From: Rhynchopus sp. YZ270_cl-10
Lineage: Eukaryota; Euglenozoa; Diplonemea; Diplonemida; Diplonemidae
Reading direction: 5' to 3'
DNA: 64,000 bases
Assembly (NCBI GenBank): GCA_964035575.1
Contig: OZ037847.1
Span: 1,014,001-1,078,000, forward strand
Shown here: positions 46,753-57,328 of the stretch, in pieces
Numbering within the stretch: the first letter of the stretch is position 1
Layout of the letters: each line of letters starts with the position of its first letter
Program-made: the position numbers and the translations under genes
The notes under the pieces: generated by a model
Told to the model about the DNA's origin: nothing
Databases searched by the model: none
The model's input: only the letters and a program-made list of their open reading frames with translations

Positions 46753-47517
46753 AGAAAATGTTTGAAATACCGAGTTTTTGAAAAAGTTTAGAAGAGAGGT
46801 AGAGAGAATGCCTTGTTTTTGTATGGTTTCGTTATGTCACCCCCTTTTTTTTGTACACATTTGTGTTCACTCACAACTCCCTTTTTTCTTCCCCGTTATT
46901 GATGGTCTTGTTCGTCCACCCCAATCTCACTGATGAACATGGTTCTTTATGGAAAAATGCTAGGTTTTGTTGTTTTTCTCCTCCGATTATCACCATGGTG
47001 CTACACACTACAGGGATCTCATTGATGTGAAGGGATTTCCTTTGAATATGTGGGCTGCATGTTTCACTAGGTTGAATGCATGTCTCCGTGTATTTATTTG
47101 AAATTTCCCTTCGTGGCATCCTCCTGTCTTCTCGGTGCTGTGGTGATATCGGACAAATCTCAATCTGTTTTAGTTTTTCTTCAAAAGCAACAGCCTCGTT
47201 TTCTTTTCCATAGGAGACCATCTTTTTCTCATGTATACCCCTTTCCTAAAAGACGAGCATTCGTCTCAGTTTTTGCTTATTTTAATTTTGTTTTTAGCAC
47301 GTTTCAACTCTTTTCGTTTGTTTTGATTCACCGGTTTTGGACAAACCTCAAAATTCTGTTATTTTTTTGTGTCCATGTTCTTTCGAATCGTTTAACCATT
47401 TAACCCTTCTTTCCTTTTCAAATATGGATATTACGGGAACCACTACACTACTCCAATGCACAAAAAACTGCCCCACCCCCCAAAAAATTTACCATCTGGC
47501 AGGTCTGGTCCCACAGG
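46753..47517. other. Spacer without recognised gene
   Basis: T-rich sequence, 3' flank of the Pro-rich gene. Open frames reach about 115 codons on both strands but have no family resemblance. A weak hairpin with AGACGAGCATTCGTCT lies near 47251. Confidence 0.5.
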
Positions 47518-47574
47518 TGCCTGCGTCCACCAATGTACCGCCAATGTTTGCACTGCCAACCTCTCTTTTTGCAG
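47518..47574 (+). repeat. A-type element ending in an AG acceptor
   Basis: GTGCCTGCGTCCACCAATG, then CCGCCAATGTTTGCACTGCC and AACCTCTCTTTTTGCAG. The T tract ends directly in CAG, a usable 3' splice site upstream of the small gene at 47700. Confidence 0.7.
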
Positions 47575-47699
47575 GTCCCTTCCACAGAAGGCACCTTTTC
47601 CATCCTACTGTCACCCACCACCCACCCACCACTTCAGATACCAAAAGAGTAGACGAGCATTCCTCGGGTGCCTGTAAAATATTTTGAGGGCGAAAAATA

Positions 47700-47906
47700 A
47701 TGGTGCATGTCTTCGTTGACGAGGTGGATGCGAGTGACGAGGCATACTGGCTTGTGGCACCCGGGGCAATCAATGCCTGGTCTGCACGTGGCGGTCTGGC
47801 GGAGGTGAATAAAAACACAATGGAAGCGGCCCAGCAGAAGAGAAGGAAGCGCAGCGTTCCCCAGGACTTTAGCAGTCCCTTCAGAAAGGGCCCGCGGCTG
47901 TCGTAG
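47700..47906 (+). CDS. Small basic protein, 68 residues (unidentified)
   Basis: A short frame after probable acceptors at 47573-47574 and 47636-47637. The N-terminal third carries ASDEAYWLVAPGA, which is nearly repeated in the next large gene (LSDDAFWLVAPGE at its residues 13-25). The second half is basic (QQKRRKRSVPQDF) and could be a nuclear signal. No other domain is seen. The shared motif and its place near the N-terminus in both neighbours argue that the frame is real. It may be a diverged or partial paralogue of the start of the 48928 gene. Confidence 0.5.
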   Translation: MVHVFVDEVDASDEAYWLVAPGAINAWSARGGLAEVNKNTMEAAQQKRRKRSVPQDFSSPFRKGPRLS

Positions 47907-48360
47907 CTTAGATGATAGATAAAAAGAAAAGTTGGAAAAAAAAGGCAAAAAAAATAAAGGTGAGTACAGACCCCAATTGTTGACACAGCAAAAAGCAAAA
48001 AAGGCAGAGCTATTTGTTTTCCCTAGCCCTTTGTTCCCTTTGTACTCCCTTGATATTGTTTGAGGTTTGTGCAGATGTAGAATATTTTGAACAAAAAAGC
48101 ATAAACAAGCCCGAAAAAAAAAAACGGTCAAATTAATGAAAATTAGAGAAGAGAAGGAACTGACTCAAAAAAAAAGTTTTAAAGGGTTACGTCTGTACCC
48201 TTTCCGTAGTACAAAAGGCTTCGGGTAAACTTGAGTACGCTAATTTAATTTTTAACCCTGGTTGCCCACTAAAGGTGGGTACTTAAGTGATTGTTTGACG
48301 CAATACCAGATACTGCTTTTATACAGTAAATCACAAAAAGTCTCGCCACCTAGCAAAAGG

Positions 48361-48480
48361 ATGGATCGGAAAATCGATGGCTCTTTTGTTTTGCGATTAT
48401 TTTCTTCGTTACTTTTGGGCGGTTCTTTCGTGATCTACTGTATATTGCTTGCTGCCGCCGTTGCTGATTTCAACAAATAA
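48361..48480 (+). CDS. Possible 39-residue single-pass membrane microprotein
   Basis: ATG 48361 follows CTCGCCACCTAG (AG 48352-48353) by 7 nt. The product starts MDRKIDGSF, has one membrane-length hydrophobic stretch (LRLFSSLLLGGSFVIYCILL, then AAAVA) and ends DFNK before TAA. The spacing of the AG, the charged ends and the clean hydrophobic core are suggestive, but a frame this short can arise by chance. It might also be part of a longer transcript. Confidence 0.3.
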   Translation: MDRKIDGSFVLRLFSSLLLGGSFVIYCILLAAAVADFNK

Positions 48481-48859
48481 AACAAAACAAAAAACACTTT
48501 TAAGAGAGAAGGGCTGTCTGTACATGGCTGCTACACTAAAAAAAAAAACAGATTCACAAAAAGATGGTTAATGTACCGATCCTTGAGATGTTGGTGACTA
48601 CCCTCAACACTTCAACTCTTTTCTTCTCCCTGCCCCTCCCAGAAACCCATTTTTAGAGCATATTTTTTTTTAAATAGAAAGCCAACACAGTCGTGTGTTG
48701 CATAGGAGTAAAAAACCACCAAAAAAAAAAAAAGGCAAATTTCCCGTTTCCCCTTTTCCCCTTTCCCCCAGAACTCAACCCCACTTCCCTTTCCCCCTAT
48801 CACATCATACACACTGTACAGGAAGCCGGGTGTAGTGGTACACCAACTTCCCCTTCATT

Positions 48860-48908
48860 AGGTGACTAAGCTCACGGCTTAGGTTCATCTTAACCTTTTT
48901 TTTCTTCT
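48860..48908 (+). repeat. B-type element in the 5' flank of the 48928 gene
   Basis: AGGTGA, stem CTAAGC, loop TCACG, stem GCTTAG, then GTTCATCTTAACC and T/C tract. The ATG follows only 20 nt after the tract, so the element is in the leader region or just before it. Confidence 0.8.
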
Positions 48909-48927
48909 TTTTTTTTCTTTCCAAAAA

Positions 48928-51702
48928 ATGGACGACGTCCTATCCGTCAGCTGTGGGAGTATACTGTCGGACGATGCGTTTTGGTTGGTGGCACCAGGGG
49001 AAGGGGAGGATGGACACATGACAACAATGCCGATTGGGTCGCCTGCTGCCTCACGCTCTGGATACACTACACCCACGACCACCCCTACTGCACAACAACG
49101 CCTTCTCGTTGAAGGATGCAGAACACACCCAAGCATACGGGTATATGAAGTGGAGGATGTAGAACCACCACACATACTGCCGGAACAGGATGAAACCATG
49201 CTCTTCGTCCCAGAGCAGCTTCTCAACGCAGATGCATTGGATGAAATAGACAATGAGGAGTTTGAACCTCTTCGGCGTCCTGAACCGCTCGAACTGCCGC
49301 CAAGAAATTCTAGATTGCAGGCACTCAAGACTATGGAAGGCGCGCACGCCTTTAGAGCATCTCTTCCCGCATTGGTAGTTCCGACCAGAGCAGATCGGAC
49401 TCTGAAAAGCCGGAATGTTAAAGGGAAGGTGAAAGCCGACCGCAAAGTGAAGACCGTGAAGGAGGAGAAGAAGGACACAACGCTTGACTCAGAATGTTCT
49501 GGGGGGTCTGGATATGTCCCTAAGCTCTTCACATCAGCAGCACTCCGGCATGAGTCGCCAAAGCGCGCCTCACCACCTCCACCTATCGACACCTCCCTCA
49601 CATTCTCTCTCCAAGAGACCAGCAAGAATTTTTCGTTGGAGTGGGGCTCCCTCAAGGGTCTTCCTCGGGCCTCTGTTTCCACCCCTCCTGCATCACGTCG
49701 TTCAGTGCCTGATACTCGTCGGGCGGGATCAATAGAATCGTGCGGTATAATAGCTGAGGGGACGATCACTTCTTCTGCAGAACGCAGTAATTATTATTCA
49801 TCTGATGAAGAGTCGGATGTGGTGGAAAGTGTGGTGTCGGTTCCTTCAGGGTACAACCCGGTGTTGTTTACGAGGAAGCGTGAGGGTGAGTACAAAGAGA
49901 AGAAGGAGAAGGAGAAGCCTAGGAAGCCTCCGAAGAAGGCGACGAGGCTGGGGAGCGTGGCCTCTGATGATACTGTGAGTGTGCGTGAGACGCCTTCGCC
50001 GGCGAGGTTGGAGAGCAAAGGGTCATTGCCGGGGATGGGGATGGGGGGGCGGCGTGGGAGTGGTGGGTCGCCTAGGCAGGGGTTCCCTTCTGCGCCACGG
50101 CATTTATTGAGTCAGGGGAGGAGGCAGCAGTCGGCTACTCCACCACAGCAGCAGGTGCAAGGGGGGGTGAGACGGCCTTCATCACAACCCACGCGCCACG
50201 CAAGAAAGGACAAAAAGGAGCGTAAAAGGGATAAAGAAAAGGCAGAGCCCCTCACGCCGTATCGTGAGGCAGCAGTAGAGGTTGTGGAAGTGGAGGCAGA
50301 GGTGGAGGTGGCGCAAGAAGATGTGGTGGAAGACGCAACGTTCTTCCGCGTTGAGGAGACGTTCCCTCCTGTGACGCCACCGCGTGCGGCGTTGCTCCTC
50401 GACGTCGGGTCGGTGCATCCTGAGTCTGACGTCTCCGCACCTCCTACTCCTTGTATTCTGGTCCGCGAAAGTCCTCCTGTCGAAACAGAGTCGTACATCC
50501 CAACAGGAATAACGTACTACAAAGTAGAAGAAGGTGAGGTCTCCGTCCGGCACGCTCCTTTGTCAGGACGCCTTCCGGTTGAGTCCTCCGTCTCCATCTC
50601 TCGGTGCACCGAGCAAGAATTATACGTACCCGCAACAGAAGTGCTTGGATCGCTCCCAAGCACGCCATTAGCAGTCATGCCAGTCTCCCCCGAGGACACA
50701 CCGTTGCCGCCGCAGGAGGAGGATGAGGAGCCGATGGAATGTGTCCCGCTGTCAGGTCTGCTCCTCAACGAAGATGTGGTCTGTGAGGACCTGAGCGCAT
50801 CCTCGGATGATAAAAAGACGCCAGTCAGTAACGGCATCACACCGAGCATGAGCTCTGAAGGGGAGAGCCTCGGGCCGGTGGTGGTGGACGGTCATCGTGG
50901 TGTGAGAGAGGTTGAGGTGGACGACAGCACCACAGAAGGATCGGAGGCAGGCTTGTTGGAGGACGACCGCACTGCGCAGTCCGACGCATGCGATGTGCCG
51001 GTGGAAGACAACAAGCCCATGCCAGTGGAGGACAGCAAACCCATGCCGGTGTCTGAGCCTACGCCTGCATCACCACCCCCTACGCCCAAAGTGGTAGCAG
51101 CGGATGAGGAGGTAGCAAAGGTAGTAGTGAACGGGGCAGACAGTGCCGTGCGCAAGGAGGAGGAGGAGGAGAAGGTGGAGACGAAGAAGGACGAACCCGC
51201 CTTCCTCGGAGCTGACATCGACGACACCCCGAGGTCGACAGCAAGCACAGCATCGCTGAACACAACGGTATGTGGGACCTCTTATCAGGTGCGTTGTGCG
51301 GTGCGTAAATTAAAAACGAAAATAGTGGAATATCTTTGAGTGGCTGCACTAATACAGCTAATTGTGTTCAACCTTACCAGTCAATATAGTGCGGTGGTCC
51401 TCAAGAGCAGTTTGGGAAGGGTGGATCTTTTTGGCAGTCCACATAAAAAAATACAGACCCTTGTAAATGTCAGGGCGTTGATACACTTTACAAAATTGTT
51501 CATGCGCTAAGTGGAGATGCTGAGTTGGTACTTCCCGTTGCTCCTCAAACGGAGGTTCCATGCGCATTCCCAAAGTCTCAAAATTTCAAAATATAAAAAT
51601 CAACAGAAAATGCAACGGAAGCTGTCGATTTCAAGGCAAATGAAGCAGCCTGCGCAGGCCCAGGGAGGATGTGGGTGTGGTAACGGCTGTACGATCATGT
51701 GA
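48928..51702 (+). CDS. Large disordered acidic protein, probably with a CaaX terminus (unidentified)
   Basis: The main exon (48928-51267) encodes 780 residues. I end it at the GTATGTGG donor, which fits the donor consensus of this window, and join it in phase to 51607-51702, giving 812 residues ending GCGCGNGCTIM. That end is a farnesylation-like CaaX box (CTIM) with two more cysteines. Without splicing the frame stops at 51339. The N-terminus has SDDAFWLVAPGE, shared with the small gene at 47700. The rest is low complexity: Pro/Ser-rich, basic KEKKEKEKPRKPPKK near residues 325-340, and acidic Glu/Val stretches. No globular domain is recognised. No good acceptor is seen next to the ATG; the B element at 48860 lies there. 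A separate 30-residue gene starting at ATG 51610 is the alternative for the last exon. Confidence 0.6.
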
Positions 51703-51712
51703 TAAAACAATT

Positions 51713-51836
51713 CCCCCCCCCCCCCCCCACCTGTTTTGGATACGGAGTGCCTTTTGTTTTAAATAAAAAGTAATTTATTGCTTTTATCTATTCAAAAAAA
51801 AATATTTATTTATCAAAACCCCCCCCCCCCCCCCCC
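51713..51836. repeat. Two poly-C runs
   Basis: Runs of 16 C (51713-51728) and 18 C (51819-51836) flank an AT-rich 90-bp segment just after the stop codon of the preceding gene. Lengths may be affected by sequencing error. Confidence 0.9.
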
Positions 51837-52658
51837 ACCCCCCACAAACCTAGAACCAATGAGATGGGAAGGTGCGCGCTAGAGCCCCTTTGTCACCGTT
51901 CCCATGCCTCATTGCCCACCCCACTCCCCCACCCGTTACAGAGGGTGGGGAGTTGTCCTGTTAAAGACAGTGAAGACTGTCTGTGGCAGCTACACTAACA
52001 GAATATCAAAAAGCTAAGTGAAAAAATGCGTGTGGGTTTTTTTCTGCCCGTCTTTTTGACTTTTTATAAATAAACTTGCCTTGCGAAAAAGGCGTGTGTT
52101 TTTTTTTTTTCTTCTTCCTTTTTGGTTCTTCTTCGTTTTGGAAATGTGTCGTGTCCCTGTGAGCGAGGGCCGCACAGTACCCCCTCCCCTCCTCCTCTCC
52201 TCCCCTCTTCCCTCTTTCATTACCCTCGAGTGGTGGTCACTTATCACCATTTATTTGACGTCTATAGCCCAAACCTACAGTGCCCCTTTGCGGTATCTGC
52301 TTCGAAGCAACCTGCACATTTGACACTGTTCAAAAGAATGTTTTTTTTGTTCAGACCACATTTTGTTGGGTCCCTTGCAGCAGGCACGGCTATATTGATC
52401 CACTCGATGGCGTTTTTTCTGTTTATTTTTTTCTCACGTTTTTTTTTTTTGCTCCGTTTTTTAGTTCAAAGTTGTTGTTTATGTCTCTAGAGATGGGGAG
52501 GGTGTGTCTGTCCCTTCTGCCACAGAAAGGAACAGATGATTTGATCATATAAATGTATATTTTTTTAAAGTTCCCGGCAGGCATATTGCTAAATGCGGTT
52601 TCGCCGTTTCGGGCCTGGTTCAACAAGAAACGTGAACCTCGATACCCCTTATGGAAAA

Positions 52659-52707
52659 GATGTGTGCACGAGGCACATTCATCTTTCAAAGGTTCTCTCT
52701 GTTTTTT
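52659..52707 (+). repeat. C-type element
   Basis: GATGTGTGC, loop ACGAG, stem GCACAT, then TCATCTTTCAAAGG and TTCTCTC. Confidence 0.8.
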
Positions 52708-53060
52708 GGTTTTGTCATTAAAGGCCTCGGACCAGAGTTAATATCACCACTATTCGTTGAGGTGAATGATATCGGCACATCTCACCTACTGGTTGATTGT
52801 CGATAGTACCGAGGGAAAGTGCTGGTTACATAAGGAGCGACTACACTATTCCTCTACGTTAAAAAAAAAGAGAGAAAAAAAGAGTTCAACTTTATCTTTC
52901 TTGTGAAGCGTTATAGAGCTTCTTGTGGAAGATAACAGAGATAAGACAGAACGAGAGAGACCCCCCTTTGTGTCTGGCAATCCCCTTTCACATCCGTTTT
53001 ATTTTTATTTTCTTTTAGGTGACTGGGCAAGCAAAGGAAGCCTTTTGATTTGCAGCAAAA

Positions 53061-53116
53061 GATGTGTTGTGCATGAGAGCGCGCGTTCATCCTGCAAAAA
53101 GGTTTTCGTTCTTTTG
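53061..53116 (+). repeat. C-type element (divergent)
   Basis: GATGTGTTGTGCATGAGAGC is followed by GCGCGTTCATCCTGC and AAAAAGGTTTTCG. Confidence 0.55.
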
Positions 53117-53327
53117 CTTATCTTAACTTACCTTCACCCCCCCTTATGTTTTTGCCCAAGACATTCCTCCAATTTTTGCCAATTTTTTATTTTTTCATAT
53201 TCCGTTTCGTTTCGTTTGTCCCCCTATTCTTTATGTTATTCTATGGGAAAAGAATGTGTGATATATGGGCAGGAGCAACTTGCAACGTGCTTTTCGTTAC
53301 AAGGTTCTTCTACCAACAGTTTTGTAG

Positions 53328-53380
53328 AAGGTGACTAAGCACAGAGAGAGGCTTAGGATCATCTTACAATTTTTTTTCTT
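53328..53380 (+). repeat. B-type element
   Basis: AAGGTGA, stem CTAAGC, loop ACAGAGAGAG, stem GCTTAG, then GATCATCTTACAATTT and a T run. Confidence 0.85.
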
Positions 53381-53468
53381 TTTTATCTGCCTTTGGCTTT
53401 GTTCTATCACAGCCAAATCGCAAATTTTGTGGGTGCGCATAATACGGTCGCATGCTTCCCCCCCTCTT

Positions 53469-53510
53469 AGCGACTAAGCACTGCTCAGGTTCTTCCACTT
53501 TTCTCCTTTT
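53469..53510 (+). repeat. B-type element (short), directly followed by a C element
   Basis: AGCGACTAAGCACTGCTCAG is followed by GTTCTTCCACTTTTCTCC. The next C-type element starts at 53511, so the two are in tandem. Confidence 0.6.
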
Positions 53511-53562
53511 TGTGTGCATGAGAGGCACGTGTCATCGTTTTCTTATGTTTTTTTTTTTTTTC
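53511..53562 (+). repeat. C-type element
   Basis: TGTGTGCATGAGAGGCACGT is followed by GTCATCGTTTTCTTATG and a 14-T run. Confidence 0.65.
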
Positions 53563-53832
53563 CGTTTCTATTATTGCGAAAGAGGGGAGGTAGGCACTGT
53601 CTCTTGCATTGTCATAGCTTCATTTTATTGAAGCTCGTGGATTGTGAATATTTTAAGTCAAATGTCGTGGTCAGTGTATCCTATATGGGGTGTTTATGGG
53701 GATCATTTTTATTGATTCCTCCTATATGCTATCAATTTATTGATTGCATCTGTTGAAATACTTCATGGGATATTCCATAAAAGACATATGAGTTCGTCTC
53801 TCCTCTCATTCTGCTGGCAACTGAGGTGTTTG

Positions 53833-53942
53833 TTGGTAGCCGTGTGTATGCCAATGAAGTGCGCTCTGTGGTTCGACAACCCAGTGTGGAGAAGCAGTGT
53901 CCTGTTGTACCCTTTTTTGCACTTTCGAAAAATTTTCTTTGT
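53833..53942 (+). repeat. Extended A-type element with Pol III-like box
   Basis: TAGCCGTGTGTATGCCAATG, then GGTTCGACAACCCAGTG, GGAGAAGCAGTGTCCTG and TTTTTTGCACTTTCG. The head aligns with the copy at 34639. GGTTCGACAACC is one or two changes from the Pol III B-box consensus GGTTCGANNCC. Confidence 0.7.
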
Positions 53943-55592
53943 AACAAAGCGGGTGTTTGTGTAGTTTCGAACATCGTTGTGTTGCAACATACAAAATACA
54001 CTCAGGTTTATTAGGAAACGTTGTCCGCAAATTTTTCTTCAGGAACGGACAATGTCCTTGAGTGTTGTCCTCAAAAATCTCTCTCATTGGAGAATATAAT
54101 AGGTATCGATGTGTTCCCCATCAATCTTATTAGGGATTATGAGGAAAATTTTGCTCTTTTTTTTTGTCCACATATTTCATATTTTTCTCTCTTTTGCATA
54201 TGTCTGGTGTCCCTACTACACAGTATGGGCAACCTGGCGACACCTCCCCTTCCCCTTCCCATCCACCTCTCCTTTTATTCTTTTTTTCTGAAATCCAACA
54301 TTTGTTATGGATTAGGGTGTTACAAAAAGGTATATGGCGACAACTCATATTCGGCGTGTCATTATTGTGTTCTTTTTTTGTGCCGATATTTGAGACGTTT
54401 GCAGTACACTTTCAACTCTGTGGGTGTTACGTACACGCAAGGCTTAAATTCATTACAAACGATTCTTTGGTTCAAAAGGCTTGACTCAGCACTGTGACTC
54501 ACAAACCTTTCGTTATTTTCTACCCCCCTCTCGCTTCGTTTCTGTTCTCCTGAATTGAAATAAAATTCTGTTTCCCACCAGACCCGCGATAATCGCGATA
54601 AAACGTGGAGAGTGGGAGCAAGTAGACCGTGCGTGCTGTGTTCTGTCAACGGCATGCTTTTATACACATCTTGTGAGGGGGGTGATGCGAAGGGTCGTCG
54701 CTAGCTAGAACTGTGTCCAGCTTTCAGAGGTGTTTGTATTGAATTGGGGTTGAACGATGCATGTGCCCCGTTTTGCAGATTTTTCTTTTTATTTGCTATC
54801 AATTGATTGCATATGTTGAAATACTTTTTATTTGTTACAAACCGGACACTGCCGGTGTTTTTTTGAGAGTCAAGTTAGCGTACAAATTTTAAAAAAGAAA
54901 GAAACCATTGCAAAAAAGAATTGATGGACCGTTATGTCATTTTTGTGTCCACATACCTTTGCACTTTATTTTATTTTTACGTTGCACAGCATAGATCCTT
55001 CCCTTTTTACGTTTATTGTCCAAACCACCTTTCTCAAATTTTTGTACGAATGGTTTTACCTTTTTTTTTTGGTGACTCCAACACTGTAAGTCTTTTATCT
55101 TACAAACTTTTATTTAATTCTTTTCTTTCTCTCTCTCTTTTTTTTTATACACATTTTTCCAAAATCGTGTCAGACCAGAGTTTCCTAATGTCTCATCTCC
55201 GCACACTTAGGGCGAAGTGTGCCGTCTGTAAGTATCCAAGCCTTTCAGCACAGAACCTGCCTTTCCGGCGGTTTGTCGTTACAACAACGAAAAATTATAC
55301 GGACCAAAAAGAGACCACACAGCTTTCTCCTTTTTTGTAGCTAACGATTTTTTTTTTGTCAAAGGGTAAACGAAACACACACACACAGACATTGATTTCC
55401 CTTTTTGGGTCAAATTACCTTCCATTCTTTGAAGATGGGGTGTTGTCCTTGAGACAACGCTCTTTCAATTCCCTCTTAATCTTTTATGACACGAAAAAAA
55501 AAAAATGGGTATTTTCTCCCCCAATAAATTCGACCGAGGAGTTTCCCTTAGTTCATAGTATAGGAACTATCGCCCCCAGACAGCGTGGGAGC

Positions 55593-55660
55593 CCATTGGA
55601 ATACGCAAAAATACATCAAAATACACGTGTATTTTGATGTATTTTTGCGTATTCCAATGG
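55593..55660. repeat. Perfect 68-bp palindrome
   Basis: Arms of 34 bp with no spacer, centred between 55626 and 55627 (centre TACACGTGTA; outer ends CCATTGG and CCAATGG). After one mismatch the flanks pair for three more bases on each side (GAG at 55589-55591 with CTC at 55662-55664). Confidence 0.97.
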
Positions 55661-56127
55661 ACTCTTGTCACAATACTGCCACCATTACCCCTTATATTTT
55701 TTTTTTTTGCGTTCATCTTAATTGTGAACCCACATAACCGCACAACACAAACGTTCTCTTCTTTACACTAAGAGGAACAGCAGAAGGGGTTGGCTGTTCT
55801 CTTAATTTATCTTTCATTTTTTTTTGCCTCCCCCTTCTCGCAAACTGTCTGAATAGCAGGAAAATGCCGCGATTTCCCCGAGAGATGGCGGTATCATTTT
55901 CCTTTGCGAAACAAGACAAACACACTTTATTTCTTGGGTAACAATTTGTTACGGAGGGGGTGAGGCTTGGGATCATCTTACAAAAAAATATTATTTTTTT
56001 CCCTCTATTTTGTTTCATCAAACACGTCTTATGAGATTGGTAGAGTACCGATCACACAAGATCTTTATTTTTCTTTTTCTCTTCTTTCCAGCAATATTTA
56101 TTACCAAGAAACCTGTCTCTGATATAG

Positions 56128-57209
56128 GCCTGCCCAAAGAGCAAAGAGAAGAAAGTGGAGATTGCCGTATGGCACAAAGAGGTAGCTTCACTACTCTAAT
56201 AGGCAGGGCTGGAGGTGTGTCTAATTATCCGATCTCAAGGCTGGAGGGAATGGGATTTGGGATTTTGAAGAAAAACATTATTTTACCCTAGGTAAAAAAA
56301 AAACCCTTTAGTGAACGTTCTGTCAAAAAAACTTTTTCTGAAACAAAAGAATGACAGTTTATGTGTTGATTATATGATTCTCTGTTTTTTTTTTGTTTGT
56401 GTTCCGTTTATCTCCTTTCGGTGCCTGCGTCTGCTGATGAACGATGAGGTGTTTGCACTTTCAACTTCTCTTTTTTTTTTACCTTTTTTTAATGTTCTAT
56501 ACACGAGCATATTTTTCTTTTCTCCCCCCTCCCCAACATTCTGTTCACAACACTCTTTTTCCCCCTTCAAGTGAACCCCCTGTTGGACTACACCTCCGTG
56601 ACATCGAGGTGTTTGCTCCTGCAACTTCACGTTTCATTTATTACTTACAAAGCTTGCTGTGTACACAAAAACCATATCTTCAAAAAACAAATTTTTCAAG
56701 TTGTCTGAGTACAGTTGGACATCATCTTACCGACCCTTTCTTGTATTGCTGTTTCCTCTCTTTATCTGTATTTTTTTTTTTTGTTCTTTTTGTTCTCTCG
56801 CGAAGTCGTTGGAATAGCTCCACATACGACAAAAGGATATTTTGGGTTCAAAGGTGGTGTGCATTTTATGGATGCTGGTATTTCTTTTCCGTTATTTCTT
56901 AAGGTGACTAAAGCACGAGAGGCTGAGGTTCATCTTATAAACTTTTCTCTCTCTATCTGTATCCTGTTTGATCCTTGTCACGGTCTGTTTTGGCTTCAAT
57001 ACTTTAGGTATGGAAACCAGACCAAGGTGGGGGGGTTAACAAAAAAGTCTCTTTATTCCTCAAACAAACATAAATATACCCAGTGCACGATTGTCTACAG
57101 CCTTTCGTGTGCACCCTATGTAGGGGTACGTTATTGTTTGTTTGTCGGTTCCCCCTTTTCCACACAGTGTATTAAGAAACTAGGCAAGAAAGCCAACGTT
57201 CAGATATAA
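56128..57209 (+). CDS. Possible 3' exons of a small basic protein gene
   Basis: Three exon-like pieces join in phase: 56128-56181, 57008-57026 (19 nt) and 57168-57209. Each is bounded by AG/GT, and the joined frame ends at TAA 57207-57209. It reads AQRAKRRKWRLPYGTKRYG, then NQTKCIKKLGKKANVQI, which has the composition of a ribosomal protein, perhaps mitochondrial. A B element lies in the intron before the 19-nt exon. A possible first exon starts at ATG 55188 after AG 55178-55179 (MSHLRTLRAKCAV, donor GTAAGTATCC at 55228), but its phase does not fit the 56128 acceptor, so at least one exon would be missing. The call rests only on splice signals and composition. Confidence 0.28.
56421..56480 (+). 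repeat. A-type element
   Basis: GTGCCTGCGTCTGCTGATG, AACGATGAGGTGTTTGCAC, then TTTCAACTTCTC and a 10-T run. The tail is at consensus. Confidence 0.8.
56601..56635 (+). repeat. A-type element (partial)
   Basis: CATCGAGGTGTTTGCTCC is followed by TGCAACTTCACGTTTC. Confidence 0.5.
56901..56955 (+). repeat. B-type element
   Basis: AAGGTGACTAAAGC, loop ACGAGAG, GCTGAG, then GTTCATCTTATAAACTTTTC and a (TC)n tract. It precedes the probable acceptor at 57006-57007. Confidence 0.8.
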
Positions 57210-57328
57210 CAGTATTTCCCCTTTGAATTCCCTTTCACCTTGCGCCAAAGGAGAGTTTTACCCGGACGTGGGGTGAAATAATGGCTTTTTTCGATTTTGA
57301 AATAATGCATAAGAAAATTTTATTTTTT

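Noticed and set aside
53870-53884. tRNA gene suggested by GGTTCGACAACCC
   Set aside because: No acceptor stem, D arm or anticodon arm can be folded around it. The A-box match is poor.
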